The notes under the pieces are model-generated. The model did not search any database, was not told the DNA's origin, and saw only the letters and a program-made list of their open reading frames with translations. Below, in pieces: positions 25,062-36,937 of a stretch of DNA of 64,000 nucleotides. This DNA is from Capitulum mitella. Lineage: Eukaryota; Arthropoda; Thecostraca; Pollicipedomorpha; Pollicipedidae. Position numbers and translations under genes: made by a program. The DNA lies in NCBI GenBank assembly GCA_030062745.1, contig CP099846.1, forward strand, positions 6,445,432 to 6,509,431, given 5' to 3'. The first letter of the stretch is position 1. Every line of letters begins with the position of its first letter.

Positions 25062-26279
25062 TTAACCCTATTCCCGGAGGGCTAGACGGTATGGTCGATT
25101 CCCGGCAGGGGGGTGGATTCGGCCCCCCCTGAGATCTCGAGAACTACTTGTCCGATTTCATTGCAACAAACGGCAATCGATTTGCCGTGACGTGAACTAC
25201 ATTTTAATAAAAAAAAATTTCCAAAATTTTGAAATTTGTGGATACAGGGGGGCAAAAATGTCAAAATGGGGGGTACTTTTTGACTTCTTATAACTCCGTT
25301 GTTTATGGACCAATTTCGATGAAACTGGCATGAATCGAGAGATTATGGATAGGGCTTTTACCATGGATTCGCAAATCTGAAATTTTGGGAAAATTCATGG
25401 GCGTTCACAGGGTTTCAAAAATAGGAGGATTAGTTTTCTAACAACTAAATGAACAAAAGAGGCAAACAGCCTTTTTTGGCTTCTGCTAGTCATGTTATAC
25501 TAAAGAAGTACAAATCGCATTACAATGTTAGGATAATGTTAGCATAGGCGGTGCCAAGGACATGAAAAAAGGGGAACTGTCACGGTCACACGTTTCTCAG
25601 ATCAACTTGTGACCTTTGACCTTAAATGACCTCCAGTGACCTTGGGGTCACCTGGAATGATCTCGTGTGCATTTAATATTATCTGTAAACGTTTTCAATC
25701 ATTTGAATTCACTGTATTTCAAAAATTTTATTTTATGGCTATTGCGATATGGGGTACGCGCACTGACATTTCAGGTCATAGCTCCGTGACCCGACCTGAT
25801 ATGAAGCTGAAACTTGGTACACAAGTAGAGGGCACCCTTCTACGTCATATATATTCCGGGTTTGACATTTGAAAAAACGGCGCCGGAATTATTGCAAAAA
25901 AAACAAATTTTGACTTGTGACCTTGACCTGACCTTGTAAAGTGACCTCAGATGAACAAAACTTTGTATGCACATTGCCCAACAATTTAGCTATACATCCA
26001 TATAAAGTTTTAAGTTCTAGCTTCAAAACTCTGTTTTTGGAAGACATTTTTATTTTACCCTCAACATGGCCAAAAATGGCATGACGTGCCTCCCAAAAAC
26101 GTTGCCTGGCTCCGCCCCTGAGCAAAACAGAAATTTGAAATTTTGTCATAGCATGTAGAAGAAATAGCTAGGAAAAGTGACCAAGTTTCGTGAAGCTGCG
26201 CTAAAAAGCCTGGAATTGGCAAGCAAAAAACCCGAGGGGGGGCGGATTTCGCCCCCCCCCCTGCCGGGAATAGGGTTAA
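25062..26279. mobile_element. piggyBac-type non-autonomous element (TTAA target sites)
   Basis: TTAA at 25062-25065 is followed by CCCTATTCCCGG, and the mirror image CCGGGAATAGGG ends at 26275 before TTAA at 26276-26279. Both ends then carry G/C homopolymer blocks (ggcccccccctgag and cccgagggggggcgg) in inverted order. Perfect terminal repeats beginning CCC and bounded by TTAA are the piggyBac superfamily signature. The interior of about 1.2 kb has no transposase, so it is a MITE-like derivative. Confidence 0.7.
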
Positions 26280-26535
26280 ACCAGACAGACTGCAGCGTTG
26301 TTTGGGATACGATGAAATGCATGCAAAAGGCAAGAGTCCAATCAGCCAGCCAATGAAATAAACAAGAAAACACATGTTCTGCCAACAACTATTCGAGATG
26401 TACACGTGGTCCGTAAGAAGTCAATCAGTCCAGGAGTCCGAAAGATTCTGTTTTAAGCTACCTAGTTAAACGATTAGCTACTCAGCCCGATATTCGTAAG
26501 TGTTTAACCCCCGCAGTGGAAGGGGGTTTCGGACT

Positions 26536-27816
26536 AACGCGCACTGGAAGGGGCGGTCTAAAAGTGCCCCCCCCCCTCCGATCTCAGAAACAGAATGAGC
26601 TAGAAACATGAAATTTTATAAACAGGGTGGAGTTACAAAGATTTACATTGTGTACAATTTTCATGACCATGGGTCGATATTTTCAAGGTCAAATAGGGTG
26701 GAAAAGGTCAACTTTGGACACTTTTTCGGCCCGTACAGGCCATTCTGTACAATTTTTGGAACGAAACGGGAAGAGGGTGTTCGTTTGGCCATTGAAACGT
26801 GGAATACAATTTTCATTCATTTGGCGTCTTGACTGAGGATTTTGGGTCGACGTCATGTCAGGTCATTGACCTATGGAGGCATTTTTTCATCTTTTGCGGA
26901 TCAGACTTCGAACAACACGGAACAGATTGAGAGTAAATGGGGCGCAACATGTATCTTTTGGCGTATTTGCAGTGAAGGTAGCCAACATCGGTACATTTGG
27001 TCAATTCCAGAGTTTACATTGATGAATGTATGTATATGTATATATGTATATACATGTGAGTATCAATGTGCCAAACGTGTTTTAATAGGGTCTTTGAATG
27101 CATATTTCAAACAAATCGACATATTCCAAAGTAAATCTGAAGCCAGGTCACAAAAAGTTGCCTTTGACCTTTGATGACCTTGACCTGAAATAACCCTGGT
27201 ATATATTTATGCGTATCCATGTGCGCACACGTGTTTTTATTAGTTTCTTTGAATGCATATTTCATACAAATCGTCATGTCGGAGAACAAATCTGGGCCAG
27301 GTCACAAGATATTTGACCTTGAACTTTAATGGCCTTGACCTTCACAGCCCTTGGTATTTGTAAGCGTATCAGTGTGCGCACACATGTTTCATTAGGGTCT
27401 CTGAATGCATGTTTCATACATACTGACATACCGCAAAGCAAATCTGGATCACGTTACGAGCTGTTTGACCTTGACCTTAGTTGACCTTGACCCTTATTGA
27501 CCCTCACTATGGTCTTGGTACAATCATCACTTATGCCCGAATGACATCGCCTGATTGTGTTCACACGGTAGTCTTAAGTAGAGCGTTGGTCCTTTCACAA
27601 AGTTCCCATTTGTCAGCGACAACCGTCGCTTCCGTCATGTTTGCCTGACTTCAAAAATTTCCAGCCGATTTCCGATTTTTCTGCGTCACTCGACGAGTTA
27701 TTCATTGCCATCAATGCCACAAAGTAGCAGCAACCAGCTCCGATCCTTTCTCGACATATTCAAGAAAAAACAGGTGGGGGGGGAGGGGCAAAAAGACCTC
27801 CCTTCCAGTGCGCGTG
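26536..27816. mobile_element. Element with inverted terminal blocks around GCGCACTGGAAGG
   Basis: The left block at 26536-26580 (actaacgcgcactggaagg followed by a C run) is inverted at 27771-27816 (a G run, then ccttccagtgcgcg). The interior is AT-rich with many tgaccttgacct words and no transposase. The exact ends and the target duplication are unclear. Confidence 0.5.
27060..27505. repeat. Tandem array, three units of about 153 bp
   Basis: gaatgcatatttcatacaaa recurs at about 27097, 27251 and 27402. Each copy is followed by caaatctg-like sequence, ccaggtcac, several gaccttgacc words and a gtgtgcgcacac palindrome. It lies inside the inverted-repeat-ended element. Confidence 0.65.
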
Positions 27817-27819
27817 GTA

Positions 27820-28909
27820 AGGTCCATACGTTATTCAAAATGATTTTATGGTTACATGTTGCGGCGCAAATTTCCGATTTCTGCAGCGTTTTCAAGAGAC
27901 CGAAATACGGAAAGGTACTCCACGGCTAAAAAAACAGAACTAAAGGATAGTATTTTATTTGGCCTCTGCATAGTGGTCGCTGATTAATAACTCTTATTCA
28001 TCTATGTAACACAGCTATACAGCGTCTCACAACCAGCACAACGCAACCCAACACTGCCCGCCATTTCAGCTATAACCTATGGAAGCCATGGTATGCGTAC
28101 ACACATCGATATCGGCATCAACAATGTCCTCTACACCGTACAGTCAGGAATGTCCCATTCAAAGCGTCCGTGCCAACGCCAGAGTCGCACTGAGCTGCGC
28201 ACAAAGATCAATATGACAGCCTACAACAGGCTCAGTCCTCCTAACAAATGGAGGGCTTCGAGGCGAAACATGCAACCAGGTGCGTTACACCAGTCTGACG
28301 GGTACAAAACTTGGGTAAAGAGCTGTATCAATGCCAATAACAACGTCACGTCACGTAAAGTATTGCTGGGATTTGCATATGCCACACGTGTAGGTTCGAT
28401 GTCGGAGCGGGCTATATAAGAGCATGGAAACAAAATGGCCTTCCTGAGAGCAGAAAATGTTACCTAGCTGAAAAAAGTGGCGTCCAAACCGATCATGTCA
28501 TAGACACGAACCAAAAAGCTGCCCGACGCACAGGCATGTGGCTAAAAGACTTACTTCCAAAGAGAACTGGCATACACAACATTTTGGAGGAATAATTTAA
28601 ACAGGACAATGACCCCATCCTGCACCTTAGGCAGAAAGCAATATTGTCATAAATCATGAAACACCAAAACAAGCGCATATTCTCCACTGCATCGCAATCT
28701 GGTACAAACACGTTTCACAATGCAGCCACACACAATTTCTCCCATCTTCCCAAGTGTCTTCATCTTCCGAGATTACCTTACTTCACATGGACCACAATGC
28801 ATTCTTCTGCATATTTGTCACATTCTAAATCGCCAGCCCGGCCTAAACACCTCCCGCGACCTCACGGGACCGTTCACGCGGCGGTGCCGCACTACACTGC
28901 CATCTAGCT
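27820..28909. other. Downstream flank of the GDAP1 gene
   Basis: No exon was supported. TTTATT at 27953-27958 gives AATAAA on the minus strand and could end the GDAP1 transcript, about 0.95 kb beyond the stop. A TATATAA at 28412-28418 has no credible gene after it. Confidence 0.3.
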
Positions 28910-29211
28910 TCAACGGCGCGCAGCGTAGATTCCGTAGACGGCCGCCAGGACGGCGCCCACGCCCAGCACCAGCGGCAGGTAGGAGCCGATTTTTTCGGCC
29001 AGCAGGAGGGCGCGGATCTTGAACGGCGCCGCCGTGGTGCGCTGGAACGCGGCCCGCTGCCGGGCGCGCCGGAAATAGGTGGCCAGGTGCGGCCGGCCAC
29101 GGCCCACCAGACGGTCATCCAAGCCCAGCATGTGCACCCGGTTGAGTAGCACGCACAGGTCGATGTCGGCCAGACTGAAGGACGGACCGCACAGCCACCA
29201 GCTGACCCGCT
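28910..29211 (-). CDS. GDAP1: GDAP1 exon 5 (GST-C helix and tail anchor)
   Basis: The acceptor is gcttcag. It reads WWLCGPSFSLADIDLCVLL through LATYFRRARQRAAFQRT to the hydrophobic PLVLGVGAVLAAVYGIY, then AARR and TGA (28910-28912). 302 nt. Confidence 0.9.
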
Positions 29212-32200
29212 CTGAAGCCGGACAACGATGCGGCTGTCAGTCAGACTGCCCGACAGGCAGCTTAATGCCTTCTGATTCCACGAATAATAACGGAGAGGAC
29301 AGGACATGCTAAAGCAGCTGGCCATTCGCTCCGTGGGCAGCGTGTCAGCTTCAATACACGAACGTGGCTGAAGTTAATACAGCAGAGTGCTACCGCACCA
29401 TATCTGCCTGACAGTGGAGAGACGTCCTTGTGACCACTTTGCCTCGACCGCAGGAAAGGCATTACGAAAGAAGGGAAACGGTCAAGGTCGGAGCATCACC
29501 GGGCGACGACTTTGGAAAACAACGGGCTAGGCCTGCTTCACAAATCGTGGCGACCTCGGCATGTACTTAGCTCGAGCAGTTATGAAAAAAGCGTGGTAAA
29601 CCAAAACAACTGGGAATTCCCTGCATAAAAAGTCACCGGGGCGTGGCAAAAAATGCACACATGACTGCCCCAGTAAAAACAAAACCAGCCCCTGAGCGAC
29701 GGTCCGGTCCCGGGACAAATCTCTGCTCGATCTCAACACGCGCTGCCCGGTCCGGCGGTGTGGCGACGGCGGCCGAGCCCGGTGACGTACCTCCGGTGTG
29801 CGTCATCAGCTCGTCCTCGACCTTCTGCAAGAAGGCGTCCACGCCGCGCATGGCCCGTTCGTGGCGTGCCGGGTCCACCATGCCGTCCGTGAAGTTCTGC
29901 AGCGACTCCAGCTTCCGCTCCAGCGCCTCCCGCGCCTCGGGCACCTCGGCCATGGCGCGAGAGATCATCGCCAGCAGCGGCGAGTCGTCGCCCTCCGCCC
30001 TCTTCGTCTCTGCCGACAGACCGGAGCCCTGACGGCGGCGGACACCGCGCAGACGCCACACGATCGGGATCGAACCACCCAGCAAAGGCACACTGGCTTA
30101 CACAAATACGCTAATCGGCAGCTGCGGAAAATGATCAGCGCGTCCGAAATCCGCAATGCGAATGTCACAGCGTACACAGCATTCGAGCCTACGCGTCTCT
30201 CATCAAAGGGAGGAGCAGCATGTGCGCGACTGAGCATTACATCATCCGAGCTTACGTGTCTTCCGTTCAAGGGAAGAACAGCTGGCGATGAATTGCACAC
30301 ACAATAAAAAACAGACACCGGATACGGGAAATGCCACTTACTATTAACCAGCTTTTTCAGCATTATCTGAGGTAGCCGAACATTCTTCCGCAGGTTTTCG
30401 TTGTGAAACGTGCCGTAAGTGAAGATGGGAATGTCAAGCTTCTGAAATTCCTCCGTAAAGTCCATCACTTTTCTGAACATATCTGAGCTCTTGTCCAGGG
30501 GAAGCAGACGCGGGAACTTTCCTGAGGAAAATCCGTGAGGAAGCACGTGAAGAATTCTGCACAGGAAAAGAAGCAACTTACTAGCAAGTCCAGTGTCTTT
30601 ATATCTACAAATATGATTAGCAGCAACACAACAGGCAGACACGCATGCACCCAACAGTGACCTGGGACATGTATGTCCTAAGCGTACGCTTATCAGCCTG
30701 TGCCAGCCGGAGACGATTCTCGAGAGGCCCTGTTTCTTTTTCCACATGCAAGCGCTCCTTGCAAAATGGTTTATTTTTTTCTACCATGATGTGATCTGAG
30801 GTCTGACCAACCGCACAAACCTGATCCATACTATAAACTACATCTGATGTTCCCATGTTCATCTGGATGCACCTGAAGACATTGTCGTCAGCTTAACAGG
30901 TTTTTCAAAGCCTGTATGGCAAGAATAATTTCTACACAATTTTCAGGCAATACCATAAGCTACTGTCAAACGTTTATCCCAAATTGGTATGCCAGCAGTC
31001 GTACCGGCTCAATGGGCTGCTACTTCCATGTAAGTGGCCGATATTTTGCCTGGATGGTGCTAGTTGGCCTCACATCCCACTGTGACTCCTCCGATTTCGA
31101 GAACTTTGGATAACAAAAGTGTCATTTTGCCTGAATACTGCCTGTTTGATGTCATATGCGAACTCTTCACGGTATTAAGAAGTATTCCATGCTTTTTATG
31201 AATTCTCGACAGAAATGGCGTGTCGCTGCGATAAACAGAGCCCGGGTCCCATAAATCACTGTGCTTTTGTTCCTTTGTGCTTTTTGGCTCGCACCTGCAT
31301 ACAGCATTAACATGACTTGGCCAAAGATACACCTTATGGCAAGGAAAGATTTTCGAGTGACGTCCTTGATCGCACAAGGTCCTAATTGTCCTAATTTCAG
31401 ACTGAGAGATTGAGAGATATTGCAGAGATATGTCCTAATTGCAGACTAAATGCCAGTTAAAACTTTTTCAGAGCATACTGACTGACATTCAGCTCGATCT
31501 CATATGACAGCTGACTTCTGTTGATTCAATAATTATCAGAAAAGAAAAGACGAAAATATGTCAGTTGAGCACATTACACTAAGGGTTTTCTCATGGCATC
31601 CGTATTTTTCTAAATTCGTAAAGTCACTAGATTTTGGTGCAGTGTGGGGAATTTCCAGAAAGTCAGTGGCAATTTGCTCTATCTTTGGCTGGCAGCAACA
31701 TTCCTCATCAGCCCATAGGACAGAGATTAACGCACGTAAAACGCATGATGCAACTGAAAATACATAAACAAAATGCATCCACCATGAACAAACCACAACA
31801 CACACATTTGCTGTCCTCTCTTACTCTCACACTTTCCATGTCACTCCACAAGTTACCAGTTTAACAAACAAACTAACACAGGCTTTTCAGGGGCTCATTC
31901 CCAGCCACTGAACTGACCGCCACTGAAGTTGTCCTCCAGGTACTCCATGATGAGATTTGAGTCCGGGATCACCTTGACCCCATCCTGCAGGGTGGGCACC
32001 GTACCATTGGGGTTCAGGCGCAGGTACTCAGGCCTGTACTGCTCAGTGGCATGGATGTTGACCACCACTGGCTTGAAGGACAGACCCTTCTCGTACAGCG
32101 TAAACAGAGCCTGGTTCGAAAGACACCGCAGATTAGACCATGATTGCTGAAATGCATGCAACAATCACGAGGCCAGCAAACTATGATGGCAATTTGGAAA

Positions 32201-33784
32201 CACATGCAGTGATCATAAGGACTGCAAACTATGATGGAAGCTTTATGCAGCATACACAGTATTGGATCCAAGAGGCACTGATGTGACTTCTTATTTTGGT
32301 AAACCTGGGATACTTCTTGTATGAAGAATTTGATGCAAACATGCAGTTCTACTCCCTTCTCCAACAACCACAACTGGTACATGACAGAGAACCAAGCATA
32401 TGGTCATGAGTTTGCTCAGGACATAGTGAACATTAGTTGCCTGGTTTTCAGGCAAGCAGGTCCCATTTTATATCTGAGGAAAAGGGTGACCTTTATCACA
32501 AAAATCTTTGTGCATGAGTCTATTTGGGGGGAGGGAACAGGGCAAAACAGGCCCATCTCTGCCACACAAAGAAGCCTTTTTATAACAAAAAGTCCATTTC
32601 ACAGTAAAGACTCAGGGGAACATTTGTGCACTGTTGGGAACAGGGTTTTCTTGTCCATTTTAGGAAAAGGGGCCTTGTTTTACACTGAGTTATGAGTACC
32701 AAGCACATACCTTGAAAGCATGATGAGTTTTGAAAATGCAAGGTCCCTTTTAAAAGCTCAGGGCATTTCAAAGTTGCAAGGATCCTAGCTTAGGGCCCTT
32801 TACCCTCATCCTACAGAGCTTTTCTATGAACACAGCCAACAAGGCAGCCAGTTCTAACTCTCTGGCCATCTAGAAGTAAAACACAATAAGTCTGGGTAGA
32901 CATATATGATTGCTGGATTTCTGTGCAGTAAATGCCAAAATCTTTCTGTAGAGAATTTTACCAATGACCCTGCACTCTGTGTGAAGCTAGACCTACCTGG
33001 CCAAAATGGCAATTTTTCCTTTTTTTAACAAACAGACTGCATTTTACCATTAATATGTGAGTGCACTTCAGTATTAAACTACAAAGACCTTCAACACTTG
33101 TTGTAATATACAGTCTTGAAATATTTCAGCTGAGCCCTACAAATCATTGTTCTATGGCTAAAAGAACTGGCAATAGCATGGATACTCTGTGATGCACTAA
33201 GTGCCAGGCTGGCAATGTTAATGATTCCTGAACAGTGGCATGATCACCACAACAGGGAACCACACATATTTTAGACCTGTCCAGATAAATGTGACACTAA
33301 ACAGGGGCAGAAGTTTCCGTAAATGACTGGCAGGGCTGAGCTGAGGGCCAAACAACCTAACCTCCCCCAAACATGGGTCTTTCCATGGATTTAGCCCACT
33401 TCATTTTGGCCAAGAGATATTTATGATTCTTTGTTGTGACTTCTGAAATGAAAAGCTTTTATTTATCCTTATGCATATACACAGAAGATAAAAAATGTAC
33501 AGATACCCCACTTCTGGCTTAATACCTCACTTTCTGCCTATCTCTTATCTGTTGCAGCAATGTTTATTGTTTTTATTACCATGTCTCTTCAAAACTGACA
33601 GAAAATATAAGGGGACCAAACCAACACTGAGGGGGCCCAAATCAATACTGGGGGCCAGAGCCCTCACAAAAGAATACAAATCGACACCACTGTAATTAAC
33701 ATATGACTGAAAACTCACCCTTTGAGAATAAAATGAAAGAGGAAAATAGTACAGCTTGAGGACTCCATTTCCATTACTGTTCAT
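28910..33784 (-). CDS. GDAP1: Ganglioside-induced differentiation-associated protein 1 (GDAP1) orthologue, complete
   Basis: Five minus-strand exons (33784-33719, 32110-31918, 30521-30342, 30009-29791, 29211-28910) join in phase 0, 1, 1, 1 to encode 319 aa; human GDAP1 is 358. Residues 8-86 form a GST N-terminal thioredoxin-like fold (KLYYFPLSFYSQR; LNPNGTVPTL; IMEYLEDNF). Residues 87-215 hold the GDAP1-specific insert and charged helices (PRLLPLDKSSDMF; PIFTYGTFHNENL; REALERKLESLQN). Residues 220-290 are the GST C-terminal helix with WLCGPSFSLADIDL. Residues 297-315 are a hydrophobic tail anchor followed by AARR. In other animals the protein is in the outer mitochondrial membrane and affects fission, redox balance and mitochondrial contacts; GST activity is weak or absent. 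All donors are consensus GT and all acceptors AG. The family assignment is by recalled similarity. Confidence 0.9.
29791..30009 (-). CDS. GDAP1: GDAP1 exon 4 (helical segment)
   Basis: The acceptor ctgtcggcag and donor CGGAG|gtacgt bound the exon. It reads KRAEGDDSPLLAMISRAMAE and ends DAFLQKVEDELMTHTG. An alternative acceptor 24 nt upstream is out of phase and was not chosen. Confidence 0.87.
30342..30521 (-). CDS. GDAP1: GDAP1 exon 3 (GDAP1-specific loop)
   Basis: The acceptor gattttcctcag and donor AATA|gtaagt bound the exon. It reads KFPRLLPLDKSSDMFRKVMD and PIFTYGTFHNENLRKN, matching the vertebrate segment around RLMPDKESMYYPRVQ and YTHGCILHPEL. Confidence 0.9.
31918..32110 (-). CDS. 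GDAP1: GDAP1 exon 2 (GST-N core)
   Basis: The acceptor is aaccag and the donor GGCG|gtcagt. It reads ALFTLYEKGLSFKPVVVNIH and NGTVPTLQDGVKVIPDSNL, the glutathione-site loop with cis-Pro (TVPTL) and the E/DS pocket of GST-N folds. Confidence 0.92.
33719..33784 (-). CDS. GDAP1: GDAP1 exon 1
   Basis: The ATG complements 33782-33784. The exon reads MNSNGNGVLKLYYFPLSFYS then QR before AGG|gtgagt (phase 0). KLYYFPLSFYSQR matches the KLILYHWTHSFSSQKV start of the vertebrate protein, which supports this start. Confidence 0.88.
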
Positions 33785-35180
33785 TCTCGATTTTTCTAGT
33801 TTTGTCGCAAATGAGTAAAAACTCTGCGGACGGCCTCAACCGAGCACTAAATGACACAAATGTCTGGTGTCCTGTTGTACGTCCTTGGTTTCCGCCAATA
33901 CACCGCCGAGTCACCCAACAATCGGTATCGCCGCACGCTCGCCAAAATAACAACCACTTTTCTCATAGTGAAGGTCACGTGTAGCTGAAACATGGACTTG
34001 CCGAATCTGGCAAAAAATGAGACTTAAAGTCAAAACCATACTATAAAGTAAACACACTGAAAGGCAAGTGCCCGAAACAATTTACGCTCCGGCTAAGTTA
34101 GCTATTCTTGAGCAGCAACACATAGATAAACGCAACAAAGGCTTCGGCGAAAGCGATTCCGGCAATACGACGGAAAGGCAGCGAAAGACGGTGAGATGTT
34201 TGGGTTGGTGAAAAAAATTCCTGATGTTGCCCAAACAAAACTGCCACAGCATTCAAAACGACATGTGTTGCAGCACTGCTGCCTTCATCAGGTCAGTCCG
34301 AAAATTATTCGGGGATCTGGCTTGTAGGCCTTAATTATGGGCAGCGATTCCAAATCCATGAAATCAGTTGTTTTTTTCCTTCTCCTTTTTTGTTATGGGC
34401 GCAATCCCTGTCATGGTGTAATGCTATAGCGTTTCTTATATATAGAGTTTCTTAGTATCCGCCGCTTTGGCAACATTATGCCACGCTGTGCAGCATCGCC
34501 GTATGACCAAAAGTCAGTGCGCCCGTAAGCCCTAATGAATGTCGTACAAGGGAGCGCAGCCAAGATTTATTTAAGGGGGGGGAGCTCACTAAGTACTGAA
34601 ATCATACGAAATCGCCTGCTGGGAAGACAATGTGCAATGGGTTTCACTAAAAAATGCCGGACCTCGCTTCAGGAACGGAGGAACCTTTGTGGAGATGGGA
34701 GGGGGGGGGGCAAACGCGATTTTTACCTCGCTTCTTTCTATGCAACGCCATAGAGTTAATGTAAAATGTTGCCCAAAGTTGGGGGGCAGCTGCCCCCTGC
34801 CTCCTCCCGGTTCCAACGCCCCTGCCCACCTTCCCCCTCCCCGGTAGCTCCGGTGATGCTATGCAGCGTATTGCAGCAATGAGCAAAGTTTTATAGTTTA
34901 GGCAAGGTTTTCTATCGTTTGCAAGAAACGCATGATCCGGATAAAGCGTTTAACATTTGAAAGCTGTGAAAAATTCAGCACTTCTCCCTGCGCCACGCGC
35001 CGGCAACCCTGGCTTGATCGGCGCGGGCGGTCCGACCGAGCATCTGATGCCAGCGACCGGCGAACGGAACCACATCGGTCGGGGCGGCTGGCTCAACGGC
35101 CAGCTCACCCCAGCCTCCGCTGCTCGGATGCACGGGAACAGCCGGCCAGAGACGTCGGGCGGCGGGACTGACCGAGCAAC
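33785..35180. other. GDAP1 upstream flank, no supported gene
   Basis: This stretch would include the GDAP1 promoter; no TATA or initiator is obvious. 34570-34860 has G/C homopolymers of the kind seen at transposon ends further left but no matching inverted partner was found. Confidence 0.3.
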
Positions 35181-35189
35181 GAATCCCCT

Positions 35190-35983
35190 CTCTATAAAGC
35201 CTTCAAAGTCCGCCGCGGTCTCGCGGCAGGACCCATGGTGAGATATGGTGCATGACCTCTGAGTGCCAGCGTCGGACTGCCTGGCGCCAGTCGACGACAA
35301 ACCATCAGCGCTCCGAGGAACTGCAGCGCATCATACATCAACCGTCCGGTACACGGGTCAATTGGAGCCGAAATAATAACTGCCTTGGCTATGGGAGTCC
35401 AGAGGACAGTAACCAGTCATCCAGCCAGCGCAGACTTACAGGAAGGAACGAAATCAACGGGATAGGGCGACTGGGAAGCAGACTGGATCATAACTCTACA
35501 CTGGACAAATGTGCAGAGTCGAGAACATTTCACCACAACCAATCATCTCACGCCATTCGAAGCAAAAGAAAGAGATTTCGTAAATTCTTAGATTCCGGGA
35601 AAAATGGACATGCACCAAGCAAACATGAAAACTTATTACCCCCATTAGCGAAAGTAAACATAAACCGGGGATCGTCCCATTCGGGTCCGCATTCAACTAC
35701 GGCTGCACCTCGACGCATCGCTGCAAAAATGGAAGTGCACAGGTATCTAAGATGCAGGCTGTTTTCAGCAAAAAAGTTTCATTCTTATTGCGCGATTCTT
35801 TATTTTTACGTAGCATATATAATAATGGTTTTTAAGAACATGGCTTTAAAACCTACCGTTATATACCCATACACACCACTCTTTCCGCAGAAAATAGGAG
35901 GTAGCTATTTCCTTTCTTTTTTAGCGAAAAAAGGAAGTTACTATCATTTTCTTAGCAACAAATTTAGCCCGGACTTACTGTAG
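35190..35983 (+). CDS. Unassigned ORF of 243 aa downstream of a TATA-like box
   Basis: ctctctataaagcc at 35190-35203 lies about 55 bases upstream of an ATG at 35252. The open frame runs 243 codons to 35983. The predicted protein is Ser/Asn/Arg-rich, with a hydrophobic stretch (ILYFYVAYIIMVF) near residues 183-196. I recognise no domain. A frame of this length is near what chance would give in a window of this size, and composition shifts from GC-rich to AT-rich halfway through. It may be spurious. Confidence 0.2.
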
Positions 35984-35999
35984 TGGGTGTCTTTGGGAT

Positions 36000-36262
36000 C
36001 AGAACCCATGCTGAGCTGAGTCTGTTGCCGGACCCTGACTCAGCCACCCAGGAATTCCCAAACATGGAGTAATTTTGGCCCTGTCGCTGGAGGATCTTCA
36101 TCGTGCCATGTAACTCCACGACACGGCCGTCCGTGGCCGTCTGACCCTTTCAGTCTCGAGCCACGTACAGGTGCCCGCACTGGGACTCAAACCCAGTGCT
36201 TGCCACGTATACAGGAATCTGTCGTCCGGCTTCTTAACGACCAGGCCATGGTGCCGACTACG
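36000..36262 (-). mobile_element. tRNA-derived SINE-like element
   Basis: On the minus strand, gtcggcaccatggcctggtc starts near 36258 and a B box ggtttgagtcc lies at 36183-36193, followed by 170 bases of non-tRNA body. The A/B-box spacing is longer than in a normal tRNA, so it is a tRNA-like SINE head rather than a tRNA gene. Confidence 0.4.
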
Positions 36263-36523
36263 TTTGCCTCCTACCTGAGAATTTCATACTGATTTTGCTT
36301 TTCACCTGCCTTCCGGAGATACGACCACTGTTAAGCATTGACAATCGTTTCCCGTCATTTGCAATAAAGCTGAAGAAATCACATTTAATTCCTCGTGTCA
36401 TATGAAAACTTGTTCATTGATACATGCTATGACAAGCAAAGGTGGGTACTCAATATATAAATGTGGATGAGTCATGGCAGTGGAAGGTACCAATGGACGC
36501 ATGATATTCGTTGATTATAGGAA

Positions 36524-36775
36524 TCACAGTCTTATTCCTGAACGACCAAAAAGTTCTATCATCTTCTTTCCTAGCTCTATGTCATGTGTCTCCACGAGGA
36601 GTATGTTCTTCTTGGGTGTCATGGCCGCACGCCAGCCGCGTCGGTTCATCACCTTCTGGCCCTTGGTGAACTCGCCCTGTACCTCCACCGTGGTAAATTC
36701 ATTGATCAGCCATGCCTTCCCGCCAAAACCCCGCCTCCCTCCGCACACTCCAGAGAAACCTGCGACAAACTGTGA
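36524..36775 (-). CDS. Nucleoside hydrolase-like, terminal exon
   Basis: The acceptor tttattcacag at 36776-36786 (phase 0) fits the preceding donor. It encodes FVAGFSGVCGGRRGFGG, then INEFTTVEVQGEFTKGQKV, and stops with TGA at 36524-36526. An acceptor nearer to AWLINEF would shorten an extra insert of 17 residues relative to the family, but that site has no pyrimidine tract. Confidence 0.55.
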   Translation of the reverse strand, partial: SQFVAGFSGVCGGRRGFGGKAWLINEFTTVEVQGEFTKGQKVMNRRGWRAAMTPKKNILLVETHDIELGKKMIELFGRSGIRL

Positions 36776-36886
36776 ATAAAGGTCCGAACTTCTCCCCCCT
36801 CTCTCTCTCCCTCCCTCTCTCCCTTCCTCCCCCTCTCCTTCCCTCCCTCGCTCCCTCCCTCCCTCCCTCCCTCTCTCTCTCCCTCC

Positions 36887-36937
<51 letters not shown>

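Noticed and set aside
28412..28418. TATATAA promoter on the plus strand
   Set aside because: No credible exon or long frame follows within 500 bases.
36175..36262. tRNA gene
   Set aside because: A B box is present, but the head does not fold into a standard acceptor stem at the right spacing, and a long non-tRNA body follows; SINE-like.
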